Of a stretch of 26,018 nucleotides of DNA, positions 16,352-23,945 are shown piece by piece. This stretch comes from JACNLN01 sp964626495 (GTDB lineage Bacteria > Fidelibacterota > Marinisomatia > Marinisomatales > CAZVFT01), in NCBI GenBank assembly GCA_964626495.1, contig CAZVFT010000029.1, positions 1 to 26,018 on the forward strand, read 5' to 3'. Position 1 is the first letter of the stretch, and each line of letters opens with the position of its first letter. The notes beneath the pieces were generated by a model that was not told the origin of the DNA, did no database searches, and saw only the letters and a list, made by a program, of their open reading frames with translations. The position numbers and the translations under genes were made by a program.

Positions 16352-16381
16352 AACTTAGCTTTATTAATTAAGGATAGTCAA
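16352..16381 (-). promoter_or_regulatory. Candidate promoter of the DUF177-rpmF-fab operon
   Basis: On the minus strand, TTGACT (16381-16376) with an 18-bp spacer to TAAGTT (16357-16352), which reads on as TAAGTTTG. The latter also fits the Bacteroidota -7 consensus TAnnTTTG. It lies between the upstream operon's terminator and the DUF177 start at 16342. Confidence 0.4.
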
Positions 16382-16424
16382 GAAATCCCTAACCTTTTTT
16401 TATCCAAGAGATTTCGAATTATAG

Positions 16425-16452
16425 AAAAGGCTGCCCCAGCTTTGGGACAGCC
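16425..16452 (-). terminator. Rho-independent terminator of the suc-ndk operon
   Basis: On the minus strand GGCTGTCCC (16452-16444) pairs with GGGGCAGCC (16437-16429) around a six-base loop, followed by TTTT (16428-16425). It is 28 bases past the stop codon of the membrane protein gene and upstream of the fatty-acid operon promoter, so it separates the two minus-strand operons. Confidence 0.75.
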
Positions 16453-16479
16453 CTTTATATGCTAATATTACGTTGAGAA

Positions 16480-17688
16480 TTAAGTATCTTTTTCTTCGCT
16501 GGAATCTGTGTCAGTTTCAGTAACATCCTCATCAGTGCCCTCCGCAGCTTCTTGAGCTGTTTCGGTTTCCTCAGAAGTCTCCTCACTCGAATCTGTTTCC
16601 CATTCGGTTTCTTTTTCCTCTTCAGCTTCCAACTCTTCCTCATCTTTTCGCTCTAACAGATTTTCATCATCACTTTTTTTCTTAAAAATAATGATGCTAA
16701 TAGTTTCAGCCACAACCTGAATACTGAGAGCATATGAAAGTACGACGACATTAATAAAGAAAAGCGATATAACGATGAAGAATCCTCCTACGTATTCCAT
16801 TAGTCCTAGTGAGGTGGGAGCATCAGGAATGGATGTGCAAGCGATTGATGAGCAATTTGGTAACACAATTTGAGATGCCCAACCAACCATATTCGATAGT
16901 TTCATTCCCATTAGCAGTTCATGCCCAAATAACTGGTTGAACAGGGAGTATGACATAACCATAAAGTAACCGAATACTAATACACCTGCACCAATCAGAC
17001 CATAGGTCAGAATAAGGTAAAGAACCATTCGCCATGGCTGTGACCAGGTGATTGAGTAATTCTGGAAGACTGTTCCCATTGTATCTTCTTCAAGAGTAGC
17101 CACAACTGCATGGGTGAAGAAGATAGAGACAATAAAAACAATAATGGTATAAACAACAAAAAGTGATCCACAGAACCAGAGTAAATAGGGAATACCAACA
17201 AACAGTTCACCAAACCATGGAATCCTTCCGATGAGCGCGAATATGACAGCAAGTACAACAAAGAACAGTGCAATGATTACGATAGAGAGATGGGAAAAGA
17301 CAGCGGCATGCCAGTGTTTCTTTACATACTTCCAGGCATCTCCTGACGAGTAAAATTCATCTCCTTTTAGTTGTTTGTAGGTGACTCTGGCGACAGCTGT
17401 ACTCCCGAGTACTAGAGCTATACCCCAAGCCAGTAAACCGAGAATCCACGGGATATAAGCCCATACATTTCCACCATACCCGACCAGACAAGGGTAAAGA
17501 CCGTATCTGGATATCGCTTCGCCAAGAGGTAAACCGGCAACAATTAAGGATATCATTGTCAATATCCAGTAGATGACAAAACCGAAGATATTCGCGATGA
17601 ACATGATCCATATCTTTTTCCCGCTTAGTGCCAGACGTGGAGCACGAAATATATCACGAACATCAAAATAAAGATTAATTGGACCCAT
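16480..17688 (-). CDS. Polytopic membrane protein with acidic C-terminal tail, function unknown
   Basis: I do not recognise a characterised family. The 402-residue protein has about six hydrophobic segments (roughly residues 26-50, 74-98, 130-155, 160-192, 220-247 and 295-325). The first is preceded by an amphipathic stretch, and a Cys pair (PNCSSIAC, about 280-288) lies in an extramembrane loop. From about residue 340 a hydrophilic tail of some 60 residues is dominated by Glu, Asp, Ser and Thr, probably disordered and cytoplasmic. TAAGGAGGG precedes the ATG. It is the last gene of the sucCD-ndk operon, 25 bp after the SPOR lipoprotein. The overall look resembles generic integral membrane proteins of unknown role in FCB bacteria; transport is possible but unsupported. 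Confidence 0.75.
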   Translation of the reverse strand: MGPINLYFDVRDIFRAPRLALSGKKIWIMFIANIFGFVIYWILTMISLIVAGLPLGEAISRYGLYPCLVGYGGNVWAYIPWILGLLAWGIALVLGSTAVARVTYKQLKGDEFYSSGDAWKYVKKHWHAAVFSHLSIVIIALFFVVLAVIFALIGRIPWFGELFVGIPYLLWFCGSLFVVYTIIVFIVSIFFTHAVVATLEEDTMGTVFQNYSITWSQPWRMVLYLILTYGLIGAGVLVFGYFMVMSYSLFNQLFGHELLMGMKLSNMVGWASQIVLPNCSSIACTSIPDAPTSLGLMEYVGGFFIVISLFFINVVVLSYALSIQVVAETISIIIFKKKSDDENLLERKDEEELEAEEEKETEWETDSSEETSEETETAQEAAEGTDEDVTETDTDSSEEKDT

Positions 17689-17713
17689 TTAATTTCCCTC
17701 CTTAGCTTATTTG

Positions 17714-18658
17714 TTAAGAGTCGTGTCGAACATGATCGACCCACACTTTTGTTTTCGTTAAGTTTTTGATCTCTTTTGCTGCTTTTTCAGCATCTTTGGA
17801 ATTATGAAAAATTCCAATTCTCACCCGATACCATAATTCATCCGTCTCCAAAAAATAAGCTTTTTGAATATAAGCGTCAATACCAAGATTTAATAACTCA
17901 CTCATATCTTCTTGAGCTTTCTGCAGCGTTTTTCGAGATGAATATTGGATTGTAAATTGATCTCTCACTTTGGGAATAGTTTTACCTGCTGCAGGTTTTT
18001 TTTGAACAGCAGGGGATACAGGAGGTTCTTCTTGTTGGAGTTTAGGTGGTTCCTCTTCGACGTTCTCTGTGGTATATTCAACATCTTTTTCAACCGGTAC
18101 TTCTGGAGCTGCTTCAACAATGATCTTTTCTTCTACTTCAACAATCGATATTTCTTCAATGGCTTCAGTTTCTTCGGGAATTTCATCAGTCTGCTCTAAT
18201 TCGGCAATTTTTTCCTGAATTTTACCGGCGATTTCAACGACTGGTTCAGGTTCAACATACTCTTCTGTATCGATAGGATGTTGTTCCAAAATATCTTCTG
18301 CAACTGCAGCGAGTGGTTCAGAAATCATAAAGGAGAACTTTTTTAAAGCTTTTTTATCACCTTTTGAATTGTAAATGGTTACCTCAAATTCATATTCGCC
18401 AGACTGATCAGGTGAAAAGGTCATTTCGTTATTAGAATCTGAAAAAATCAGATCAACATACAATAGATGGCTGTTTTCGGGAGCGTGAATTAAGTTCCAG
18501 TGAAAGGTTGGCTCCTCGATTTGTCTGGGTGCTTTAATGGTAACGGAATAGTAGTTTCCAATAACTCCTTCATGGGGTTTTTTACCGCAGGACAAACTCA
18601 TTAAAGAAAATGTAGTTGCCATGGTAAGAAAAAGAATGGATGTCGAAGTGTTTTGCAT
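17714..18658 (-). CDS. SPOR-domain lipoprotein
   Basis: The protein has 314 residues. A signal peptide ends in a permissive lipobox (LMSLSC, Cys24), so it is probably lipid-anchored. Residues about 40-113 look like a small Ig/PKD-type beta domain (PDQSGEYEFEVTIYNSKG). Residues about 115-232 are an acidic, Glu/Val/Pro-rich linker. Residues about 234-311 form a SPOR domain (FTIQYSSRKTLQKAQEDM and YRVRIGIFHNSKDAEKAAKEI), which binds glycan strands lacking stem peptides at division sites. It therefore likely sits in the cell envelope and contacts septal peptidoglycan. It lies 22 bp after ndk, with no clear ribosome-binding site. A role in division or envelope maintenance is inference from the domain. 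Confidence 0.82.
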   Translation of the reverse strand: MQNTSTSILFLTMATTFSLMSLSCGKKPHEGVIGNYYSVTIKAPRQIEEPTFHWNLIHAPENSHLLYVDLIFSDSNNEMTFSPDQSGEYEFEVTIYNSKGDKKALKKFSFMISEPLAAVAEDILEQHPIDTEEYVEPEPVVEIAGKIQEKIAELEQTDEIPEETEAIEEISIVEVEEKIIVEAAPEVPVEKDVEYTTENVEEEPPKLQQEEPPVSPAVQKKPAAGKTIPKVRDQFTIQYSSRKTLQKAQEDMSELLNLGIDAYIQKAYFLETDELWYRVRIGIFHNSKDAEKAAKEIKNLTKTKVWVDHVRHDS

Positions 18659-18680
18659 TAATTATATATAGGATTTTATT

Positions 18681-19097
18681 CTACAAAATTTCGGAGGTAG
18701 AAAAGAAAAATGCAATTTCTTTTATTGCATTTTCATTCGAATCAGACCCGTGAACGGCATTATTCTGGATGTTTTCTGCAAATTCTTTTCGGAGGGTTCC
18801 CTCAGCTGCTTCCTCAGGATTGGTTGCGCCCATAAGATTTCGCCAGGCTTCCACAGCATTTTCTTTTTTAAGAACCAACACAATACAGGGGGCAGAAGAC
18901 ATAAATACCACCAGATCGTTGTAAAAAGGTTTATCTCGATGAATTGCGTAAAAACCTTCTGCCTGTTTTTTTGTTAGATGAACCTGTTTCATATTAAGAA
19001 TAGCAAAACCACCCGAAAGAATACGATCGATAATTTTCCCTGTCAGCATTTTGTTAACAGCATCTGGTTTAATGATGGCAAGTGTTCTGTTGGTCAT
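18681..19097 (-). CDS. ndk: Nucleoside diphosphate kinase
   Basis: Equilibrates gamma-phosphates among nucleoside triphosphates through a phosphohistidine. The protein has 138 residues, with TLAIIKPDAV at the N-terminus, MGATNPEEAAEGTLRKEF and the active-site His116 in NAVHGSDS. The start codon overlaps the sucD stop (ATGA) and GGGGA lies upstream. Directly after succinyl-CoA ligase, it can convert the NTP that this enzyme makes, so the coupling is metabolically sensible. Confidence 0.96.
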   Translation of the reverse strand: MTNRTLAIIKPDAVNKMLTGKIIDRILSGGFAILNMKQVHLTKKQAEGFYAIHRDKPFYNDLVVFMSSAPCIVLVLKKENAVEAWRNLMGATNPEEAAEGTLRKEFAENIQNNAVHGSDSNENAIKEIAFFFSTSEIL

Positions 19098-19981
19098 AAC
19101 AATCCCCTTTTTTCTAGTTCCTGTTTCATAGTTATTCCGATGGTGGCTGGACTGTCAGAGACAGCAATTCCTGCTTTTTTCAGTGCAGCAATCTTTTCTT
19201 TTGCGGTACCCTTTCCACCAGAGATGATGGCTCCTGCATGTCCCATACGCCTTCCTGGAGGAGCCGTCTGACCGGCAATGAAAGCAACGACCGGTTTATC
19301 AAACTGATTCTGAACAATCCATTCTGCTGCTTCTTCTTCAGCGGTTCCGCCAATCTCACCAATCAGAATAACACCCAGAGTCTCATCATCTTGAACAAAC
19401 AGCGCAAGCAAATCGGTAAAAGTACTCCCAATGACAGGATCACCACCAATGCCGACACACGTGGATTGGCCGATTCCCAGTTCTGTAAGTTGGTGAACCG
19501 CTTCGTAGGTTAAGGTTCCACTTCGGGAAAGAACTCCCACAGGTCCCTGTTTGTGAATGAATCCGGGCATAATGCCAATCTTAGCTTTTTCTGGGGAAAT
19601 AACACCCGGACAGTTAGGTCCTACAAGACGGGTTTCCGTACTTTTTAGTAAATTTTTCACCTTTACCATGTCCAATGCAGGAATTCCCTCTGTGATGCAA
19701 ACGATTAATCCGATTCCTGTGGATGCAGCTTCCATGATGGCATCTCCTGCAAAAGCGGGGGGTACAAATATGATTGATGCATTCGCTCCAGTTTTTTCGA
19801 CAGCTTCTTTTACACTGTTAAAGACAGGAGTATCCAGGTGTTGATGACCGCCTTTTCCCGGTGTGACACCCGCCACAACCTTTGTTCCATAGGCAATTAT
19901 CTGCTCAGTATGAAATGAACCTTCCTGTCCTGTGAGTCCCTGGACAACTAAACGGGTATCTTCATTTGCTAATATACTCAT
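19094..19981 (-). CDS. sucD: Succinyl-CoA synthetase (ADP/GDP-forming) alpha subunit
   Basis: The alpha subunit carries the CoA site and the phosphohistidine of succinyl-CoA synthetase (TCA cycle, substrate-level phosphorylation). The 295-residue protein has VQGLTGQEGSFH at the N-terminus, GPNCPGVISP (121-130) and the active-site His248 in GRRMGHAGAIISGGKG. The start overlaps the sucC stop (ATGA), and its end overlaps ndk. The length and all key motifs are normal. Confidence 0.96.
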   Translation of the reverse strand: MSILANEDTRLVVQGLTGQEGSFHTEQIIAYGTKVVAGVTPGKGGHQHLDTPVFNSVKEAVEKTGANASIIFVPPAFAGDAIMEAASTGIGLIVCITEGIPALDMVKVKNLLKSTETRLVGPNCPGVISPEKAKIGIMPGFIHKQGPVGVLSRSGTLTYEAVHQLTELGIGQSTCVGIGGDPVIGSTFTDLLALFVQDDETLGVILIGEIGGTAEEEAAEWIVQNQFDKPVVAFIAGQTAPPGRRMGHAGAIISGGKGTAKEKIAALKKAGIAVSDSPATIGITMKQELEKRGLL

Positions 19982-21150
19982 TGTGATTCTCCCTTTGAAG
20001 CGTTGACTGCCATTTTCGCTGCTTCCTGCAGGCTTCTTGCGACGATAAAATCGAGTGGCGAGCTTTCCAGCAATTCTGCAGCCATTTTAGCGTTAGTACC
20101 CTCCAACCGTATGATAACAGGCTGTTTTACTTTCATAGTTGAAAGAGCATCAATGACTCCCTGAGCTACTCTGTCGCACCGGACGATACCGCCGAAGATA
20201 TTAATCAAAATAGATTTTACCGCTGGATCGGTTAAAATTATTTTAAATCCCTTTTCCACTGTTTCGGCACTTGCTACTCCTCCCACATCAAGAAAATTTG
20301 CCGGTTCACCCCCGTGAAGTTTAATGATGTCCATCGTGGACATAGCCAGCCCAGCACCATTCACCATGCACCCAACGTTTCCATCCAGTTTAATGTAATT
20401 AAGATTGTAGCTGGAAGCTTCTACTTCGCTTGACAATTCTTCGCTAAGATCTCTCATTTCGGCAATATTGGGATGCCGATATAAGGCATTGTCATCGAAA
20501 TTCATTTTTGCATCCAAAGCGATCACTTCACCATTTTTCGTTACCACCAGTGGATTAATTTCTGCTAAGGAGCAGTCATTGGATTCGAAAGCTTTCCAGA
20601 GTCTCAAAAAGGTTTTAACCGCATTCTTCGCCTGTGGTCCTTCCAATCCTAAAGCGTAAGCGAGGTTGCGAGCCTGGAAGGCGGTTAGACCAAAAGCCGG
20701 GTCTATCCACTCTTTGATTATTTTTTCTGGGGTTTCTGCTGCCACTTTTTCAATCTCGACACCTCCTTCAGTTGAAACCATAAACACGTATCTGTCTTCT
20801 GAACGGTCGAGGACGATACCAGCATAGAGTTCGGATGCAATGGGAATAGCTTCTTCGATCAAAAGCCGTTCAACTTTTTTCCCCTCTGGTCCTGTTTGGT
20901 GAGTGACAAGGGTCATCCCGAGCATATTTTTAGCTGTTTCTTCAACCTCAGGGATGCTGTTCACCAGTTTTATACCGCCGCCTTTTCCACGACCACCAGC
21001 GTGAATTTGAGCTTTGACAACAAAACGTTCTCTTTCTATGTGCTTGGCCGCCTTCACAGCTTCTTCTACAGAAAAAGCAGGATAGCCAATGGGAATAGGA
21101 ACCCCCGCTTTCTGGAAAAGAGATTTTGCTTGATACTCATGAATTTTCAT
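19978..21150 (-). CDS. sucC: Succinyl-CoA synthetase beta subunit
   Basis: The ATP-grasp beta subunit of 390 residues binds the nucleotide and succinate. It has MKIHEYQAKSLFQKAGVPIP, the nucleotide loop HAGGRGKGGG (50-59), the metal ligand region LAEINPLVV and LDAKMNFDD, and GCMVNGAGLAMSTMD near the succinate site. Residue 20 is Pro. As I recall, Pro at this gate position marks ATP-type and Gln marks GTP-type enzymes, so ATP is more likely. AAAGGGAAACT precedes the ATG. It is the first gene of a five-gene operon with a leader of about 120 bases. Confidence 0.95.
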   Translation of the reverse strand: MKIHEYQAKSLFQKAGVPIPIGYPAFSVEEAVKAAKHIERERFVVKAQIHAGGRGKGGGIKLVNSIPEVEETAKNMLGMTLVTHQTGPEGKKVERLLIEEAIPIASELYAGIVLDRSEDRYVFMVSTEGGVEIEKVAAETPEKIIKEWIDPAFGLTAFQARNLAYALGLEGPQAKNAVKTFLRLWKAFESNDCSLAEINPLVVTKNGEVIALDAKMNFDDNALYRHPNIAEMRDLSEELSSEVEASSYNLNYIKLDGNVGCMVNGAGLAMSTMDIIKLHGGEPANFLDVGGVASAETVEKGFKIILTDPAVKSILINIFGGIVRCDRVAQGVIDALSTMKVKQPVIIRLEGTNAKMAAELLESSPLDFIVARSLQEAAKMAVNASKGESQ

Positions 21151-21275
21151 AGTTTCCCTTTACTATTTATTTTCCTTGTGAATTAAATCAATTATTTTTT
21201 CAGGCTCATCACAATAATGCGTATCTGGATAGCATTTTTAATTCTAGGAGATGTCCAATGTGAGCCAGGTTTAAT

Positions 21276-21304
21276 CTTATAAAAACTCTCGTAGCTTTTG
21301 TTAA
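21276..21304 (-). promoter_or_regulatory. Sigma70-type promoter of the sucCD-ndk operon
   Basis: On the minus strand TTAACA (21304-21299), 17-bp spacer, TATAAG (21281-21276). Transcription would begin near 21269, giving a 5' leader of roughly 120 bases before sucC. I see no riboswitch fold in that leader. Confidence 0.5.
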
Positions 21305-21339
21305 AATGAAACTCTTGACCCACCAGCTCACGAAGAATG

Positions 21340-21549
21340 AGGGCTGGCAGGGAAAAGAAAAGATTCCCCCTCACCTTTTTTCCTCTTCCGCCGGCTGGCG
21401 GAGAGAGGAGTTCCTGGAAGTATGGCTTCAAACAGACTTGCCCACAGGGTCTGCGAAAAGAATCAGAGATTCGAGTGTCCGATATATCCTTCTCCCCCTC
21501 GATGCCTGTCCGACTACCGGCGGAGGGGAGAAAAAAACCTGCCAGCCCT
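21340..21549. repeat. 210-bp inverted-repeat block upstream of sucC
   Basis: AGGGCTGGCAGG (21340-21351) and its exact complement CCTGCCAGCCCT (21538-21549) bracket the block. Inside are a strong hairpin, CCGCC GGCT GGCGG (21388-21401) extended by TCCTCT/AGAGGA arms, and TCCGACTACCGGCGGA near 21509-21525. The block is non-coding; open frames across it are low-complexity and Arg/Pro/Gly-rich. Together with the following repeats it fills the stretch 21305-21786, in which I see no gene. Confidence 0.5.
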
Positions 21550-21603
21550 TCCGTTGGTCGGGAGCAGGCTGGGAGGGGGTGGTATTTGGGTGTTGACACC
21601 ATG

Positions 21604-21682
21604 TTAGCCCTGTGAAATAGCGAAGCCCCGCCTGAATGGCATTGTCGGGCAGGTAAATCTCCGATTTGTTTCACAGGGTTAA
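21604..21682. repeat. 79-bp inverted-repeat element
   Basis: CCCTGTGAAA (21608-21617) and its exact complement TTTCACAGGG (21669-21678) are flanked by TTA on both outer sides (TTAG left, TTAA right). An inner stem GCCTGA/TCGGGC surrounds a nine-base loop. It could be a miniature mobile element or a structured RNA/terminator-like hairpin; no T-run adjoins it. Confidence 0.45.
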
Positions 21683-21725
21683 TGCTTGTATCTCGGACTA
21701 TTTCTGAATACAAATTCATTTCTCT

Positions 21726-21760
21726 CAGTCGGGAGTCTGACAAAACCAGTCGGGAGCCTG
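21726..21760. repeat. Two direct 14-mers, 21-bp period
   Basis: CAGTCGGGAGTCTG (21726-21739) and CAGTCGGGAGCCTG (21747-21760) differ at one base. They lie between the repeat mosaic and the stop codon of the downstream-facing P-loop gene. Confidence 0.5.
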
Positions 21761-21786
21761 GCTGTGCCTGTTCGGCTTTTGACGAA

Positions 21787-23130
21787 TCATCCAGGTACGG
21801 AATATTGTGAAGAACCTTTTTTTAATGATTTTAAAATATCTTCTAATGTCAAGTCACTGATCTCTTGAAGATCATATGTTACTCTTACAGATGGGTGTTG
21901 GATATTAATAACTCTGCGGAGATCAATTGGAGTACCAATAATCACAAGATCGCAATCAACCGCATTAATTGTTGTCCCTAAATCTTTAATCTGCTGTCCT
22001 CCATATCCCATAGCAGGGAGCAATGTTCCAATATCAGGGTATTTCTGAAATGTATCGCTGATAGTGCCTGTTATCCAGGGTCTTGGGTCGATGATCTCAC
22101 TTGCACCGTACTTCTTAGCAGCTACTGTACCTGCTCCAAATTTCATTTCACCATGAGTTAGTGTTGGACCATCCTCTACAACAAGGACTCGTTTTCCTTG
22201 AATGACAGAGTCATCTTCAACCGTTATGGGAGAATTTGCTTCAATTATTTTTGCTTTGGGGTTCAATGTTTGTATATTTCTTTTCAGAAGATCAATGTTA
22301 TCTAATTTTGCCGTGTCCATTTTATTGATGACGACAACATCCGCCATCCGCAGATTAGATTCACCGGGATAGTAAAGAAGTTCATGACCCGCTCGATGTG
22401 GATCAACAACAACGATGAAAATATCTGGTTTGTAAAAAGGGAGATCGTTATTTCCACCATCCCAGAGAATAATGTCGGCTTCTCGTTCAGCTTGATTCAA
22501 AATAGCCTGGTAATCCACACCGGCATAAACGATGTAACCACAGTTGATATGAGGTTCGTATTCCTCCATTTCCTCAATAGTACAATTGTGAAGTGATAGG
22601 TCTTCAATGGTTGCGAAACGCTGAACTGTCTGCTTTACAAGATCGCCATAAGGCATGGGATGACGAATGACTGCTACCTGTTTTCCAGATTTTTTAAATA
22701 TTTCCGCTACTCGACGGGTTGTCTGACTTTTACCACATCCTGTCCTTACCGCTCCAATAGCTACAAGGGGTTTGGCCGATTTTATCATCGTCTTTTCTCC
22801 ACCTAACAGCTTGAAGTTGGCACCACATTTGATTACTTCTGATGCTTTATGCATAACATACTCGTGAGAAATATCACTGTAGGTAAAAACCACTTCATCT
22901 ATAGCGAGATCAAAAATAATTTGTGCCAAATCTTTTTCATCTAAGATTGGAATTCCATTAGGATAGTGACTTCCTGCTAATTCAGGCGGATAGGTTCGAC
23001 CCTCGATGTTAGGTATTTGAGTGGCAGAAAATGCAACGACTTCCACATCAGGATTATTCCGATATACAACATTAAAGTTGTGAAAATCACGACCTGCTGC
23101 TCCCATAATTAACACTCGTGTTTTGCTCAT
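21787..23130 (-). CDS. Cyclic 2,3-diphosphoglycerate synthetase-like P-loop protein
   Basis: The 447-residue protein opens with a Rossmann-like domain (RVLIMGAAGRDFHNFN, 5-20) followed by a P-loop NTPase domain. The Walker A is GAVRTGCGKSQT (126-137); ILWDGGNNDLPFYKPD and VVVDPHRAGHE are further conserved blocks, and VVINKMD resembles a guanine-specificity NKxD motif. This layout is that of the cyclic-2,3-diphosphoglycerate synthetase family, which makes a thermoprotectant in some methanogens. Many bacteria carry homologues, often annotated simply as GTPases, whose function is unproven. GGAG precedes the ATG. It is flanked by non-coding DNA on both sides (repeat mosaic downstream, 128 bp upstream). 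Family good; reaction in this organism uncertain. Confidence 0.8.
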   Translation of the reverse strand: MSKTRVLIMGAAGRDFHNFNVVYRNNPDVEVVAFSATQIPNIEGRTYPPELAGSHYPNGIPILDEKDLAQIIFDLAIDEVVFTYSDISHEYVMHKASEVIKCGANFKLLGGEKTMIKSAKPLVAIGAVRTGCGKSQTTRRVAEIFKKSGKQVAVIRHPMPYGDLVKQTVQRFATIEDLSLHNCTIEEMEEYEPHINCGYIVYAGVDYQAILNQAEREADIILWDGGNNDLPFYKPDIFIVVVDPHRAGHELLYYPGESNLRMADVVVINKMDTAKLDNIDLLKRNIQTLNPKAKIIEANSPITVEDDSVIQGKRVLVVEDGPTLTHGEMKFGAGTVAAKKYGASEIIDPRPWITGTISDTFQKYPDIGTLLPAMGYGGQQIKDLGTTINAVDCDLVIIGTPIDLRRVINIQHPSVRVTYDLQEISDLTLEDILKSLKKGSSQYSVPG

Positions 23131-23258
23131 TGTTTCTCCAAGGTAGAAATGTTATAGTTATTGGTGATTGGTGAGTAGTGACTCCTTACTTGTTAGATAG
23201 GTGGAGATGGAATACATATATAATCTGTTATTAAAAGTGGTGATTTTTTCCGTATTTA

Positions 23259-23945
23259 TTACCTATTATCTGGCTTTCTCATAATAAATAAATATTTGAA
23301 TCCTCGAAGATAGAAATTGAACCTTCTTGCACGTTCATGCCATATAGGAGTATTAGATGTTTGATGTCGTCTGGTAACAGATACAAGGTCAACAGTTTCA
23401 AAATATTTGATAAGCCTTTGATGTAGTTTAATACCAACTGGTATAAATCCTGATTTCTTTCTCCAGTGATCACCAATAAGCCATGCCATTAGCTTACCAG
23501 GTTTCAATATTCTGGATATCTCTTTAGCTACTTTCTCAAGTTCATCGAAGAATTCTTCTTTTTCGCATGATATCTTACCGATGCAAGCTGGGTTATCTGA
23601 ATATTTAATATTGTCAGAGTATGGAGAATCTATAAAAACAAAATCTACAGAGTTATCTTGTAATGGAATTGACCTTGCATCATTTTGAATAATGTCGTCT
23701 CTATGTGAAACAATATCATATCCGATAACATGCCTATTTAATTCTTTAGCTACATCAATAGTAGTTCCGCTGCCACACATTGGATCTACTACCAAATCCT
23801 CCTCCTTAGTATATCTTTGTAATAAGTTCCATATCACAAATGCAGGAGTGACTCCACTAAACTTATTATCACCATGTGGTCTATCACCATAATTTTGATT
23901 TGGGAAATCCCATAGAGTTGTTGTCTCAAATTTTGGTTTATTCAT
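23259..23945 (-). CDS. DNA methyltransferase (N4-cytosine/N6-adenine class), second of the cassette
   Basis: A compact AdoMet-dependent DNA methyltransferase of 228 residues. Motif I is VVDPMCGSGTT (about 53-63), the acidic end of the next strand is IGYDI (about 74-78), and the catalytic motif IV is FIDSPYSDN, a DSPY variant of the DPPY/SPPY motif. It ends in FKYLFIMRKP. Motif I precedes motif IV, and no large target-recognition insert is visible, so this is close to a minimal catalytic domain. The target base and site cannot be read from the sequence. The ATG overlaps the end of the small ORF upstream by 8 bp. It is the last gene of the restriction-modification cassette and should protect DNA from the neighbouring endonuclease. 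Confidence 0.85.
   Translation of the reverse strand: MNKPKFETTTLWDFPNQNYGDRPHGDNKFSGVTPAFVIWNLLQRYTKEEDLVVDPMCGSGTTIDVAKELNRHVIGYDIVSHRDDIIQNDARSIPLQDNSVDFVFIDSPYSDNIKYSDNPACIGKISCEKEEFFDELEKVAKEISRILKPGKLMAWLIGDHWRKKSGFIPVGIKLHQRLIKYFETVDLVSVTRRHQTSNTPIWHERARRFNFYLRGFKYLFIMRKPDNR

Noticed and set aside
16455..16643. Basic 62-codon frame (RKSWKLKRKKK...) on the minus strand
   Set aside because: It is a shifted-frame shadow of the Glu/Asp-rich tail of the membrane protein: acidic codons read out of frame give Lys/Arg.
17945..18199. Phe-rich plus-strand frame
   Set aside because: Antisense shadow of the Glu-rich linker of the SPOR lipoprotein.
21306..21615. Overlapping 61-96-codon plus-strand frames in the repeat mosaic
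   Set aside because: Three frames are open at once over the same repeats, which reflects composition, not coding.
21604..21682. Reading the inverted repeat as a rho-independent terminator
   Set aside because: The arms are 51 bp apart and no T-run follows on either strand.
21192..21743. 183-codon open frame on the minus strand upstream of sucC
   Set aside because: It runs through the inverted-repeat block and hairpins and overlaps the likely suc promoter. The translation is low-complexity with no recognisable domain, and other frames across the same repeats are equally open.
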